From positions 41,336,544 through 41,400,543 of the forward strand of contig CM055109.1 in assembly GCA_029204225.1 (NCBI GenBank): 64,000 nt of DNA, read 5' to 3'. The notes beneath the pieces were generated by a model. That model did not search any database. It worked only from the letters and a program-made list of their open reading frames with translations, and had not been told where the DNA came from. A program made the translations under genes and the position numbers. This DNA is from Diphasiastrum complanatum (Eukaryota > Streptophyta > Lycopodiopsida > Lycopodiales > Lycopodiaceae). Numbering within the stretch: the stretch's first letter is position 1; every line of letters starts with the position of its first letter. This document shows positions 1 through 9,350 of the stretch, in pieces.

Positions 1-263
1 TCTGAATGTAAGGTTCTAACAGAGGTCTCAGGGGCTCTAGGTATGCAATGCCAGGCAATGAATAAGGAAAGCCCAACAAGTGGCAAGTAGCGACCGTACA
101 AGTACATATGGGTGAGAAGCGAAATGTTGTCTTACGCTCCACACGAGCATTTGACTAGTCACGTCTTACGCCCCAGAGAAAGAAAAAGCTAAAGCTGAGG
201 GGTTGTGCTACTATTGTTTGGGTAGGCACCTCTATAAAGAGTGTCCACGATGGAAGAAGTAAA
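1..263 (+). pseudogene. Family-A gypsy gag C-terminal fragment with zinc knuckle (copy A1)
   Basis: The only clear domain is a nucleic-acid-binding CCHC knuckle near 206-245, reading CYYCLGRHLYKEC, followed by PRWKK and a stop at 261-263. Such knuckles package RNA in the Gag of LTR retrotransposons. The spacing here is CX2CX3HX4C, one residue shorter than usual between the second Cys and the His, and two other family-A copies in the window share it. The first 180 bases show no clear domain and are probably decayed gag. No LTR or primer-binding site is seen, so the element is cut off at the left edge. Confidence is good for the knuckle and low for the rest. Confidence 0.6.
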
Positions 264-401
264 AGCTAAATATTATGCAACTGTACGAGGATGACACAAT
301 ACCTAGGATCGCCTTTGATGAGCTCAACGCTCTCTGCAACGAGGAAAAGGTTTGCCCTAAACTGATGGTAATTTCAGTTGAGAAAATCAGTTTTGTAGCT
401 C

Positions 402-775
402 ATGTTTGTTATCTTACTATTAAGGCTCAAACAAGTTATCGTTTTTGACGATACAGAACTAATCAGGATGCGAGGACGGCTGACAGGTCACGAGGTGGTG
501 GTCCTCTTTGACATCAATTCATCGCACTATGTTATAAATTCTGTCCTGGTAAAGAAGCTTAAACTCCCCACGATACCTTTAGCTTATCAATATACAGTTG
601 AGATGCCGGATGGAAAAGGTACAGAGATATGGGACAACATAGTTGTGCAACTTCTAGTTACTATACAAACATATATAGAACTTTGGATTTGGAGATTACT
701 AGACTAGCTCGTTTTGATATAGTGCTTGGTAAACATTGGCATGTAGCTAGGCAGCCAACTATAGTTTTTGTAGAT
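402..775 (+). pseudogene. Family-A retropepsin-like protease fragment (copy A1)
   Basis: This is a gypsy protease domain, the aspartic protease that cleaves Gag-Pol. The active-site block reads VLFDINSSHYVINS where intact relatives have a D-T-G triad, so Thr and Gly of the triad are replaced and the enzyme would be dead. The conserved block VEMPDGKGTEIWD follows. A frameshift near 650 moves the second half (LDLEITRLARFDIVLGKHWH) into another frame. The fragment stops around 775-800 and is followed directly by the gag of a second copy rather than by RT, so the arrangement is gag-PR | gag-PR-RT. Confidence 0.65.
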
Positions 776-813
776 CATGTATATACGACACGACAAATAT
801 TGCAGTTGGGCCC

Positions 814-1720
814 ATGTCAAGCGAAAAAGAGACAGAAATCCCTTTCAAGTCAAGAAGATTGCCCACAATCAAAGATTTGAGACCGCCGAAATACATTGGA
901 GCAGTTGCTATGCGGAATACCGATGCGGTGGAAAATTGGATACAAAAGTGGGAAAAGGCTTTTCAGATGTGTGGCATTGAGGATGATGATCAGAAGATTG
1001 TTGAGGCCACATATCGACTACAAGAGACTGCAGAATGCTGGTGGCGCAAATTGAGAAGGATAATTTGGTACCTACAACTTGGGAAGAGTTCAAGGATGTG
1101 TTTACAAAGAATTGGGTACCTTTGGACGAGAAGAACCAGGCGATGCAAACATGGACCAGTCTCAAGCAAGGCAATGCGTCCGTACAAGAATATGCGGACA
1201 AATATAGGGAGGCATTGATGCGGATACCTGAGGAGGTGCCTATGTTTCTACAGGTGTTTCATTTGTGGTGGTTTGCGTGAAAGCCTTTGGCCTTTCGTAA
1301 GGAAGGAGCAGGCTCCAAGCCTCCACAGGGCTTTGCAAATGTCCCTATATTATATAGATGGAAAAAAGGCCAAGGAGTCTGAGATGCCTACTGCAGGAGG
1401 GTTTCAGCCTTGGGGAAAAGGAAAATTCAAAAAATGGAAGGGTCAATCCTCACAAGAGCAAATTCAGAGTGCTAAAAAGAGTAAAGGTGCAGGTGCCTCA
1501 AAAGGCAAAGGGCGGTATGGGACGTTAATGTGCAAGGGGGCCAACGCTTTTTTACACTATCGCTACAGGACTTGGAGCGGGCAAAGAAGGAGGATCTTTG
1601 TTTTGGCTGTCCAGGGCGACATAGGTGGAAGGAGTGTCCTCGCAATCCCTCATGGACCAGCTATAGTTTGCAGGTTAAGGAGGCAGATCCTTTGAAGATC
1701 GAGGAGTTGGAGCAAGAAGA
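814..1720 (+). pseudogene. Family-A gag polyprotein, frameshifted (copy A2)
   Basis: This is a Gag of the retrotransposon-gag type, which forms the virus-like particle. The recognisable core runs from RPPKYIGAVAMRNTDAVENW through ENWIQKWEKAF, then the CWWRKL block near 1035. The frame shifts near 1040 (VPTTWEEFKDVFTKNWVPL, VQEYADKYREALMRIPEE), again near 1260 (RESLWPFVRKEQAPSLHRAL), and again near 1530 to reach the zinc knuckle CFGCPGRHRWKEC at about 1600-1640. That knuckle has the same CX2CX3HX4C spacing as copy A1. Three frameshifts make it non-functional. It abuts the protease of copy A1 with no LTR between. Confidence 0.75.
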
Positions 1721-1815
1721 ACCTCAAGGTGCTAAACGTGTCGGTGATATGAAAGGTGGATTCCGTTCCTTTGCCATAGTTATCGAGACCGACGCAACAC
1801 GGGTATCGGTGTCCT

Positions 1816-2121
1816 TGTACTTCTTTGATTGTTATGTGTGGACAACTGTGTGGTAGAGATGCCTTAATTCTATTTGACACTGGATCCTCACAAAACATCA
1901 TTAACTCCGCTTTGATTAAACGGTTAGGAGTGAGCACACAACCCTCCCTGTACCAGTACATAGTTGAAATGGCTGATGGAAAGGGTGCGGAAGTGTGGGA
2001 TGCCATTCAGAGCTACACTAAGGAGTTAGATTTTGAGATTACCCGTTTGGCTCATTTCAATGTGGTGCTTCGAATCTATTGGCATGTGGCTAGGAAACTT
2101 CACATCGCTTGTTCACTATAA
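1816..2121 (+). pseudogene. Family-A retropepsin protease (copy A2)
   Basis: This aspartic protease domain keeps an intact catalytic triad: the block around 1870-1900 reads LILFDTGSSQNIINSALIK. VEMADGKGAEVWD and a region ending in ELDFEITRLAHF follow. Comparison with the copy near 27.9 kb shows a short gap after VWDA, where IPLTV is missing. It lies between the A2 gag and RT, the normal gypsy order. The stop at 2119-2121 separates it from RT, so the polyprotein is broken here. Confidence 0.7.
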
Positions 2122-2179
2122 GTGTATGTATGTTTGTTTCTTGTATGATATGTCTGTTTCTGCTTGTGAAAATGATATT

Positions 2180-3049
2180 TGTCAAAAACAAACTAATTTC
2201 ACTAAGAACCTAGATCACCAAATTAGGGAGGAGTTTATGGATGTGTTCACGAATGAACTCCCATCTGTTTTACCCCCCGAAGAGAAATGTGGAACATATA
2301 ATTGAGTTAATTCCTGGATCATCTCCTATTAATAGACCGCCTTATAGAATGAGTCTGAAAGAGGAGGAAGAGGTCAGAAGCATGATTGAGGACTATCTTT
2401 CCAAAGGGCAGGTAAGACCTAGCTTCTCCCCCTTTGCCTCTCCGATCATTTTGGTAAAAAAGAAGGATGGGTCTTGGAGAATGTGTGTGGATTATGGAGG
2501 CTTGAACAAGATTACTGTTAAGCATCGATATCCTATGCCACGTATGGATGATCTTTTGGACGCCCTTCATGGTGCTACAATGTTTAGCAAATTAACCTGA
2601 AGAGTTGTTATCATCAGGTGAGAGTTTGCGAAGAGGATGTGTATAAGACTTCCTTCCAAACTCGATTTGGACACTATGAATTTTTAGTTATGCCCTTTGG
2701 ATTGACTAACGCCCCTGCAACATTTATGATGTTGATGAACAATGTGCTTAGAACGTTTATGGGCAGGTTTGTGGCTAATTTTGTTGATGACATACTTGTT
2801 TCCAATTGTGGTGATGTTGTGCATGTTAATCACCTTAGGAATGTGTTGTCAACTTTGAGGGAAAACACATTATTTGCCAATGAAAAAAAGAGTGAATTGT
2901 TTAAAAAAAAAATCACGTATTTGGGTTTTATAGTGTCAGCAGATGGGATAAAACTGGATCCTCAAAAAGTTGTTGTTCTTCTTGCCTGGCCAATTCCTAT
3001 AGACTTGACGACACTAAGGGGCTTTCTAGGGTTGGCTGTGTTTTCGTAA
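2180..3049 (+). pseudogene. Family-A gypsy reverse transcriptase (copy A2)
   Basis: This is a Ty3/gypsy RT. The N-terminal part shows REEFMDVFTNELPSVLPP, then after a frameshift near 2285 the block IELIPGSSPINRPPYRMS, RPSFSPFASPIILVKKKDGS and CVDYGGLNKI. The frame ends at a stop at 2598-2600, just where the FSKLDLKSGYHQI-type block should be. It resumes at about 2618 with [20 protein letters not shown] and the catalytic FVDDILV block near 2785 (Phe replaces Tyr of Y-x-D-D, both Asp kept). YLGFIVSADGIKLDPQK and RGFLGLAVF follow. The early stop and frameshift make it a pseudogene, but its domain order is complete. Confidence 0.85.
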
Positions 3050-3429
3050 AGGTGTGAAGAATTATTCACTCGTAGCAGCACCATTAACCGATATGAATAG
3101 AAAAATAAATGGAAAGAATGGATGGAAGTTCAGCAACAAAGTTTTGATGCTTTGAAACAAGTTGTGGCTGACTTTGTTGCTTTAAATATTGTTGACCCTC
3201 AAAAACTTTTGTTGTAGAAACGGATGCAAGTTACATTGCCGTTGGGGCAGTTCTGATGCAAGAGGGTAGGCCTGTGGCCTTTGAGAGCAAGAAGCTCAAC
3301 CCTGCACTGAAGAATTATCCAACTCATGAGGAGTTGTATGCCATAATCCACACTTTGAAGGCATGGAGGCATTATTTGTATGGTGCGGAATTCTATGTGT
3401 ATACCGACCATAACACCTTGAGAGCGTAG
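3050..3429 (+). pseudogene. Family-A RNase H domain (copy A2)
   Basis: RT-linked RNase H degrades the RNA strand during reverse transcription. From about 3210 an open stretch reads ETDASYIAVGAVLMQEGRPV, then FESKKLNPALKNYPTHEEL, YAIIHTLKAWRHYLYG and YTDHNTLRA, ending at a stop (3427-3429). The Asp of TDAS, the Glu of HEEL and the Asp of TDHN are the usual acidic residues and are all present. Upstream, 3120-3208 encodes the linker QQQSFDALKQVVADF in a different frame. Directly after the stop the sequence jumps to the integrase zinc-binding domain, so the RNase H-integrase linker is deleted. Confidence 0.8.
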
Positions 3430-4772
3430 GAAGATTGTCCCTTTATGTCAAGATAACCCTAGTGCAGGTCATCTTGGTGTGGATAGGACCTATGAGTTGA
3501 TCTTACGTAACTTCTGGTGGCCTAAGTTGAAAAAAGATGTTTACCATTATGCACTGTTTGAAGTGCCAGGTCGCTGAAAGGATTAATGGAGTTCTACACC
3601 CATTACTTGTGCCAGGTAGAAGATGGGAGAGTATCTCCATGGATTTTATCACAAACTTGCCTCGTATGCAGTTACAACATGATTCTATCTTGGTTATAGT
3701 TGACAGACTCATGGCTCATTTTATTCCAGCGCGTTAAAAGATTGATGTGTTTGGAGTAGCTAGTTTGTTTCATAGATGCGTCCCGTTCCAGAACATTGTG
3801 TTCCGAGAGCGTTCTGGATCGGAGCGCTACAATTTTTTTGTTTTTTTTTTTGAAATTTTTTGGAACCATGTGTGGGAGTGGGAATAAACATGTAGGCCTG
3901 TAAAAAAAATTGAAATATTATACATCACTATTGAAATTTGATGCAAACAACAATGTGTAAAGAGCTACTCAGGAAGGCATTCTTCGAAGTTCGGATATGT
4001 AACATTAACTAGCCAAGCATATATAGGCTTAATACAGCACAATAGCTCAAGGCTCAAGCACATCTATTCTGTAGGTTTTATAGTTGCCATTCCGACGCAA
4101 CTTAGGTTTGTTTATTGAGCATGTGTTCAAACTTCATGGATTATCGTCATCCATAGTGTCTGACAGAGATACTCGATTCATTGAAAACTTTTGGACTGTA
4201 GTTATGACCAAACTTGAGGTCCAATTGAGAATGAGCAGTACGGAGCGTCCCAAAACGGATGGCCAAACTGAGAGAGTCAACCAGACCTTAGAGGGTATGC
4301 TTAGGGCATTTGTTGGGGATAAGCAAACTTAGTGGGAGAAGTACTTGCCACTATTGGAGTTTGCATACAATGATAAGAAGAGTGAAAGTACTAAAATGAG
4401 CCCTTTCGAGCGTAACTGTGGTTTTAGGCCAGCTAGCCCTGTTATGGTAGGAATTCCTTAGAAAGTGCCTAGTGCGGCTAATTTTTTAACTCAAATGAAA
4501 TGCTCGAGTTAGCGAAGGTTAATGTAAGGCGAGCGATGGATCGAGCTAAGTCTTACGTTGATCAACATCGCACACCTAGAGAGTTTGCGGTAGGAGACAT
4601 GGTGTTTCTCCAATTACCTAAGACCTTTAAGACGGGCAAATGTTACAAGTTATCCCCTTGTTATTGTGGACCCTGGAAAGCTGTTAAAGGAATCAGTGAT
4701 GTTTCTTATAAGTTAGGTTTGCTTGAAACTTGTAAAGTGCATGTTGTATTTCATGTTTCTAGATTGAGATAA
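3428..4772 (+). pseudogene. Family-A integrase, interrupted by a 332-bp insert (copy A2)
   Basis: The zinc-binding part lies at 3428-3585 (AGHLGVDRTYELI, NFWWPKLKKDV, then CLKCQ in another frame). The catalytic core starts with WESISMDFITNLP near 3630, continues after the insert with FIEHVFKLHGL and VSDRDTRF (second catalytic Asp), and TDGQTERVNQTLEGML carries the Glu. The core ends with LEFAYND and MSPFE near 4360-4410. The C-terminal domain (4500-4772) shows RAKSYVDQHRTPREFAVGDMV, YCGPWKAV and VHVVFHVSRLR, a typical gypsy integrase tail. Stops near 3590, 3737, 4332 and 4460 break the frame. A non-homologous block, 3771-4102, splits the core. Confidence 0.85.
3771..4102. mobile_element. 332-bp insertion in the integrase, possible non-autonomous Mutator-like element
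   Basis: The integrase reading is interrupted after TAGTTTGTTT (3761-3770) and resumes at TAGGTTTGTTT (4103-4113). This looks like a 10-11-bp duplicated target site and precisely bridges the Phe-Ile-Glu-His block of the core. The insert starts CATAGATGCGTC and ends GACGCAACT, so short imperfect inverted ends (ATGCGTC/GACGCAA) are visible. Long target duplications with inverted ends are typical of Mutator-like elements, but the repeats here are short. Inside, CCAGAAC and GTTCTGG form a small hairpin near 3790-3820 and a T-rich run follows. It has no coding capacity. The family is inferred; that it is an insertion is clear. Confidence 0.5.
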
Positions 4773-4773
4773 C

Positions 4774-4968
4774 TTGTTTTCTGATGGTTTGTTCGCATTC
4801 CAGGAGCAGGGAGAAGTAACCCATGGGCCGGCGAGGGTATTGGATAGGCGAGAGAGGCTTTTACGCAACCGTCTGATCTGTGAGTACTTGGTCGCTTGGC
4901 ATGGCAGGTCTCTTTCTGACGCTACCTTGGAGACCACGCACAGTTTATTTGCACAATACGTACCCTAG
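4774..4968 (+). pseudogene. Chromodomain at the C-terminus of family-A integrase
   Basis: The segment GPARVLDRRERLLRNR followed by EYLVAWHGRSLSDATLE matches the chromodomain carried by chromoviruses: an E/G-P-x-x-I/V-L-D-x-R start, a basic R-x-L-R-N-R stretch and L-V-x-W-x-G ending in A-T-L/W-E. Chromodomains steer integration to particular chromatin. It follows the integrase tail with only a stop and a few codons between, and lies just before the polypurine tract. This puts family A among the chromoviruses. The final Trp of the motif is Leu here. Confidence 0.7.
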
Positions 4969-4994
4969 CTTTGCCATCACAGACGGTGTTACAT

Positions 4995-5008
4995 GAAGGG
5001 GGAAGGGA
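4995..5008 (+). other. Polypurine tract of family-A element
   Basis: GAAGGGGGAAGGGA is an all-purine run ending exactly where the LTR starts with TGTTACAAC. It would prime plus-strand DNA synthesis. Confidence 0.75.
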
Positions 5009-5541
5009 TGTTACAACTTTTACTCCTTGTCCCGGTTGTTTATTGTTGAGTCAGATGTACTCTTGTAAGAAAATGAAATTGCTAAGTCACCGACCTGTGG
5101 AGACATTTGTAAAAGAAATGTAAATAAAGGTGTTAATAAGTTTTTGAGCCTTTGAGTTGCATGTTGCTTTGGTGTAGGGTACTAGGTTATTAATGAGCAG
5201 TGGTTGGACTGGCCTCCTAAAAAGTAGGAGTTGACTAGTCAACATGACTCGTGTCATATGCCCATTGGGACACTTGGTCTAGTGAATGAGTGACACATAT
5301 TAGGGTTGACCGGTCAGACATGACACGTGTCACATGCTCACTGGGACACTTGGTCCAGTGTATGAGCTACACATGTCAGTCTACTTGTAATGATCGCCAA
5401 GTGAAGATCCAAGTAGATCCTGTTGCATGCAACAAAAAGGTCACCTGTGGAGCAAAACCACCCAACCAACATGAAATGGCTAGTCAATACCCTAAGCACT
5501 TCACCCCCATGTCATGGTGAATGAATGCAAGAGATAAGGGG
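5009..5541 (+). mobile_element. Family-A 3' LTR, interrupted by element B
   Basis: The LTR starts TGTTACAACTTTTACTCC right after the polypurine tract. The block from GCTAAGTCACCG (about 5083) to about 5400 matches copies at 24890-25456 and 29101-29574. Its U3 contains two imperfect direct repeats of about 85 bp (from about 5228 and 5303), each with a TGAC-CGTGTCA palindrome and the phrase GGGACACTTGGTC. The second unit holds the perfect palindrome TGACACGTGTCA (5321-5332). After about 5400 it diverges from the other copies. Element B is inserted at 5537-5541, and the 3' end of this LTR is not recognisable beyond B. Confidence 0.75.
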
Positions 5542-5984
5542 AGTTATGGACTCGGCTCATTACATTCGCCGCGTCCATTTACATTTACTTTACTTTATGC
5601 ACAAGCAGGCCTTGGGCCCTTTTTTATTCATTAGTGACACTTAGACTATATGGTTGGCCTTTGGCCTTATTATTCATTATTAGGCCATTTGGACATATTA
5701 CTGGAGAGTGGGGGCCTTCTTGGAGGGCGCACTATTTTCCCTCCCAGTTGGGCCCTAGCCACCGGAAGCTTCCTTTTAGGGCTTCCTCTTGGCTATAAGT
5801 AGGGAAACTGTGTCATTTGTTATTCAGCTGATGATATTGATCTCTCTCTTTAGTCTCCTTAATCTCTCTCTTTCCTGCTTTCTAGGGTTAAGTCTTGCTT
5901 ATGTGCTGTTTTCATAGCTTAAGTCTTGCTTATGTGATGCTTTCATAGCTTAGCTCTAGATCAGCTGTGGCTCTATTCGTAACT
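5542..5984 (+). repeat. Element B 5' LTR (443 bp)
   Basis: The LTR begins AGTTATGGACTC and ends CTATTCGTAACT. The ends are set by two facts: the primer-binding site starts at the next base and the AGGGG duplication abuts the outer edges. The ends form a 5-bp inverted repeat AGTTA/TAACT instead of the usual TG...CA. A TATA-like CTATAAGTA lies near 5793. A 31-bp unit starting TAAGTCTTGCTTATGTG is tandemly duplicated at about 5889-5950 in the R/U5 part. Confidence 0.9.
5793..5801 (+). promoter_or_regulatory. TATA-like box in element B LTR
   Basis: CTATAAGTA sits about two thirds into the LTR, and the same site occurs near 9835 in the 3' LTR. Pyrimidine-rich ATCTCTCTCTTTAG sequence downstream is typical of a plant start-site region. 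The role is inferred from position and sequence only. Confidence 0.45.
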
Positions 5985-5996
5985 TGGTATCAGAGC
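5985..5996 (+). other. Primer-binding site (tRNA-iMet) of element B
   Basis: TGGTATCAGAGC is the complement of the plant initiator-Met tRNA 3' end used by most plant gypsy and copia elements. It follows the 5' LTR with no spacer. Confidence 0.9.
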
Positions 5997-6616
5997 ACTT
6001 TCCTGATTGCTGAATTTCAGATCTGATTTTCTGATTGGGTGCCCATTTTCCTTGCTGATTTTTGTCTCTTTGCTGGGGGCTTTCGTCTCTTTGCTTCAGC
6101 AACATTCAACACAGTTTGGAGGAGGACCAGCTCCTATCAAAGCATTTTCCTTGGCGGAGCTTTAGCAGATAGTTAGTGGAAGTACTTCCGCTAAATTTGG
6201 CGGCCGGAATTTTTTATTTTTTATTTTTTTGGGCAGATTATTTCCGGCGCCCAAGTTCCAATCCTCTATCACCCATTTCCAGCTTGTTTGCAGGCTCTCT
6301 TTCGTCCGTTCCTCCTTCCATTTTCAGCCCTCTTTTCACTTTTGTTTGCAAGCTGTCCAGCCGCTTCATACTTGTCACTTTCGTCCGTTTTTGTCTCCGT
6401 TTGCAGCCATTTTTCACACCTTGTTTGCAGGCTGTCCATCGCCCATCCTCAACCAAATTTCACGAAATTCCGACTCCGTTTGATACTCAAATTTGTCACT
6501 TGCCTCCTGGTTGTCCAGCGCATTTTTACAGCCTTCATTTTCACTTTTTTTCATTTGCTGATTGCTGTCCTTTCTTAGTTGTGATAATAGTGGTTTTAAT
6601 AGACTAATTTGGGGTG
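5997..6616 (+). other. Element B leader, T/C-rich, with repeated GTTTGCAGGCTGTCC-like units
   Basis: This is untranslated leader between primer-binding site and gag. The strand is strongly pyrimidine-rich. The phrase GTTTGCAGGCT or a close variant recurs near 6288, 6346, 6400 and 6424, with CTTTCGTCCGTT twice (6300, 6380), so part of it is a decayed tandem array. Open frames here (for example 6176-6607) come from the lack of purines needed for stop codons and show no domain. Confidence 0.6.
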
Positions 6617-7600
6617 ATGACAAGAGTCCGCTCTCTCAAGTTTTCGTCTATTCCTTCCACTATCATTATGGCACATTCACCTACCTCGAGTGAGACTACT
6701 CAAGAAACCTTATCCGATCAGTTTCGTCGCATGGATGAGACCCTTTCTGGCCTCGTTCTTCGCTTCGATACCGTTATGACCGGCTTTGCTACTATGCAGT
6801 CACTGATTGATTCTTTACAGCCTCATGGTCCTGGTAAAGCTCCTGTTTTTCGTTCATTTGGGACTCCCCCTCCATTTGGATTTCCATCTTCCTCTGCTAG
6901 TCATCTTGATGGTGGACCGTTCATTCCAAATAACCCATCTCCCGGTTTCTTTTCACGTCCCCCACTTCCTGAGCCACACTTTGCTCGAGACTTTCGTGAT
7001 AGGGTACAGCTTGCTACCTATTCCGGTTCCCCTGACGGGAACTTATTAGAGAATTGGTTTGCTAAGCTTGACACATATTTTCAGATCTACCCTAAGACTG
7101 ATCCTCAGAAGATCCAGCTGGCTGCTTTACATTTAGATGGACGCGCCGCCACGTGGTGGCGAGTTTATAGAGCTGATCCTGATCGGGAAGGACTCCATTT
7201 ATGGCATACTTTTCGCCGTGACCTCCATCATGCTATGATTGACCCTCAGTGGCTCGACCGCCAACGTGATACATTTCGTAGTCTCACTCAGACTAGTGAT
7301 CTTGCTTCTTATACAGATCAGTTTATGGAGCTTTCTCATCTTTTCACAGATCTACAGCCCACTGAGCTTATTTCTCGTTACATTGCTGGGCTTCGTGGTG
7401 CTTTACATTATGATGTTTCTTCCTTCCGTCCTCCCACACTTGTTGAGGCGATGTCTCTTGCCAGTACTTTACAGCATAAGTACTCTGACACTCTTCCTTC
7501 CCGCTTCTCCCGACCCCATCCTTCTGCTTCATCTTTTCCCGCTGCGTCCACCCCTACACCTGCCCCTTCTGTTCCAGCTCTCTCCATTGTCCTTCGTCTC
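6617..7600 (+). CDS. Element B Gag
   Basis: This is an uninterrupted Gag reading frame, with start candidates ATG 6617 or 6668. An N-terminal coiled segment (LSDQFRRMDETLSGLVLRF) is followed by a Pro/Phe-rich linker, then the conserved core VQLATYSGSPDGNLLENWFA, LAALHLDGRAATWWRVY, FRSLTQTSDLASYTDQFMEL, LISRYIAGLRGALHYDV and VEAMSLASTLQHKYSD. This is the capsid-like retrotransposon-gag domain. The frame stays open to 7957, but from about 7590 the homologous reading moves to another frame that carries the zinc knuckle. Gag protein could therefore be made, but its nucleocapsid part needs a frameshift. Confidence 0.8.
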
Positions 7601-8045
7601 CTCGTCCTCCGACTCCTCGACCTGCTTTTGTCCAACGTTACACGTCTGCAGAGTTCGCTGACCTTCAGCAGCAGCGTCTTTGCTTTCGTTGTAAGAGTCC
7701 TGCCCATTTGGCCCGTGATTGCCGTCAGCCTCTCCCTACTACTACTGCTGTTTTTTACCATGAGGGCACTACTCCAGATGATTCCAAAATCTACATTCAT
7801 ATTTCTGATGAGCCTGACCTATCCTCTGAGCCTTCCACTAATTTACTTCCTGCTACTTGCCATGCTCAGTTTGCCTATGCTACTTGGACAGGGCATCCTG
7901 GTCCTCGCTCCATTCGGTTACGTGTACGTATTACAGGTCGTGAGTATATTGCTTTAGTTGATACTGGCAGCACTCATTCTTTTATTAGCAGTTATATCAC
8001 TAGTCGGATACGTGCTTCACCTGTTCACTTTCACCATCCGTGGGT
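7600..8045 (+). pseudogene. Element B zinc knuckle and start of protease
   Basis: In this frame a linker (RPAFVQRYTSAEFADLQQQR) leads into LCFRCKSPAHLARDC at about 7678-7722, a canonical CX2CX4HX4C knuckle. The retropepsin start follows: RLRVRITGREYIALVDTGST then HSFIS at about 7915-7990, with an intact D-T-G triad. After about 8045 the similarity to proteases ends abruptly, so the domain is truncated. Confidence 0.75.
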
Positions 8046-8900
8046 CCTCTTCCTCAGGTTGATGCCGCTTCGGATTTATAGGTTGTTGCTGTGTGCCTTG
8101 CGCCTATATGCCTTGATTCACAGATATCGTATTCAGTGGTCATTCTTGGTTTCATTGATATTGAGACCGTATACCTTGGTGGTATTTCTACTATTGCTTT
8201 TGCGCATACTTCAGATTGCCCTTCTGGTTCGGTGGTTGGTGCAGTATCTTCTCCATTGGTCTCTATATTTCCTCTCTTGAGTCTGTTATGGCCGATGTTC
8301 CTGCTGCTTTCTATGGGGTTCTTCATGGGTCCACGTTTGATGGTTCCCTCACTATTGGTGATCAGGTTGTATCTTCTTTCGCTTTACTCCATGGATCTCT
8401 GCTTGAGGTTTGTGATCTGCCTCATGATATTTCTACGGTTCTTGACATGATTCATGCGCCTTTGGCCCTTACTGTTACACATTTTTCATCCGAGGATATT
8501 TTCCAGATGGTCACTATTACTTATCTAGGGTATTTATATGCTGGGATCTTTCTAGATGAGTACACGGACATCCTTCCGTCTCCTGGTGTTTCTACATATA
8601 GGTTTGCTGCAGTCCATGCTGATGCTATGGATATATGGCATTCCTGGTTATTACATATAGCTTGGTTTTCATTTGGACCTGTTGATTGGTGCTGGTTTTT
8701 CCATATTACTGATCGCCTATGGTGCGGATATCTCTATGATTATGCATGTGGCTCTCTATCTGTTCCTTGGATTGTTGCTCATTGTCAGGCTTGGCATATC
8801 CTGTTGGCTTGGGTGGGTTATTGCCTCTGTTACGTGTATCATGCGGCTATTCGCGATGAGTGTCCATCTCTTTTCCAGTTTCCTTATTGGCTTCATGGTG
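8046..8900 (+). other. Unassigned 850-bp segment where element B should carry RT and integrase
   Basis: A complete chromovirus has about 2.5 kb of RT, RNase H and integrase core here. I see no RT motif (no F/Y-x-D-D block) and no D-D-E core. The + strand is T/C-rich and stop-poor in more than one frame, giving long overlapping frames (8216-9013, 8929-9504) whose translations are hydrophobic and match nothing I know. It may be heavily deleted pol or an unrelated captured segment. Confidence 0.5.
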
Positions 8901-8939
8901 CTGATGCAGTTCTACCTTCTCGGGCTTTTTGGATACCTT

Positions 8940-9350
8940 GGTGCTCGAGAGCTTATTACCCGGGCCAATTCTCATTTATAGCATGTTCAGCAGCGTTATC
9001 AAACCTCAGTTGATCGTCACCGCCGCCATGTTGAGTTTCAGCTTGGAGATATGGTTTATTTACGCCTACGGTTTGCACGTCATCATTTTGTCCAGGGCCA
9101 TGCTTCTACTGAGAAGCTTGCACCACGTTATTATGGGCCTTATCGCATTTTGGAGGTTCTTAGTCCAGTTACATATCGCTTACAGCTTCCTGCTTCCACA
9201 CGCGCCTGTGATGTATTCCATGTCAGTTTATTACGTGCTGCTATTGAGGATGACGCTCCTTGTGATGCTGAGTTTCCTACTGCTCCAGAGTTATTTCCAT
9301 TTTTACCTGCTGCTATATTACAAGTTCGTCTATACCATAGTCGATGCCGC
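8940..9350 (+). pseudogene. Element B integrase C-terminal domain
   Basis: The reading starts with ARELITRANSHL, has a stop at 8979-8981, then continues HVQQRYQTSVDRHRRHVEF, QLGDMVYLRLR, APRYYGPYRILEVLSPVTYR and VFHVSLLRAAI. These are the hallmark blocks of the gypsy integrase tail (basic R-H-R-R, G-D-x-V-x-L-x-L, Y-G-P-Y and V-F-H-V-S-L-L). The catalytic core is absent. Confidence 0.8.

Noticed and set aside
908-1201. Minus frames antisense to family-A gag
   Set aside because: The + strand carries clear Gag motifs; the minus frames are by-products.
6176-6607. 143-codon + frame between element B primer-binding site and gag
   Set aside because: It lies in the pyrimidine-rich leader, overlaps other open frames, and has no domain. 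Lack of purines explains the openness.
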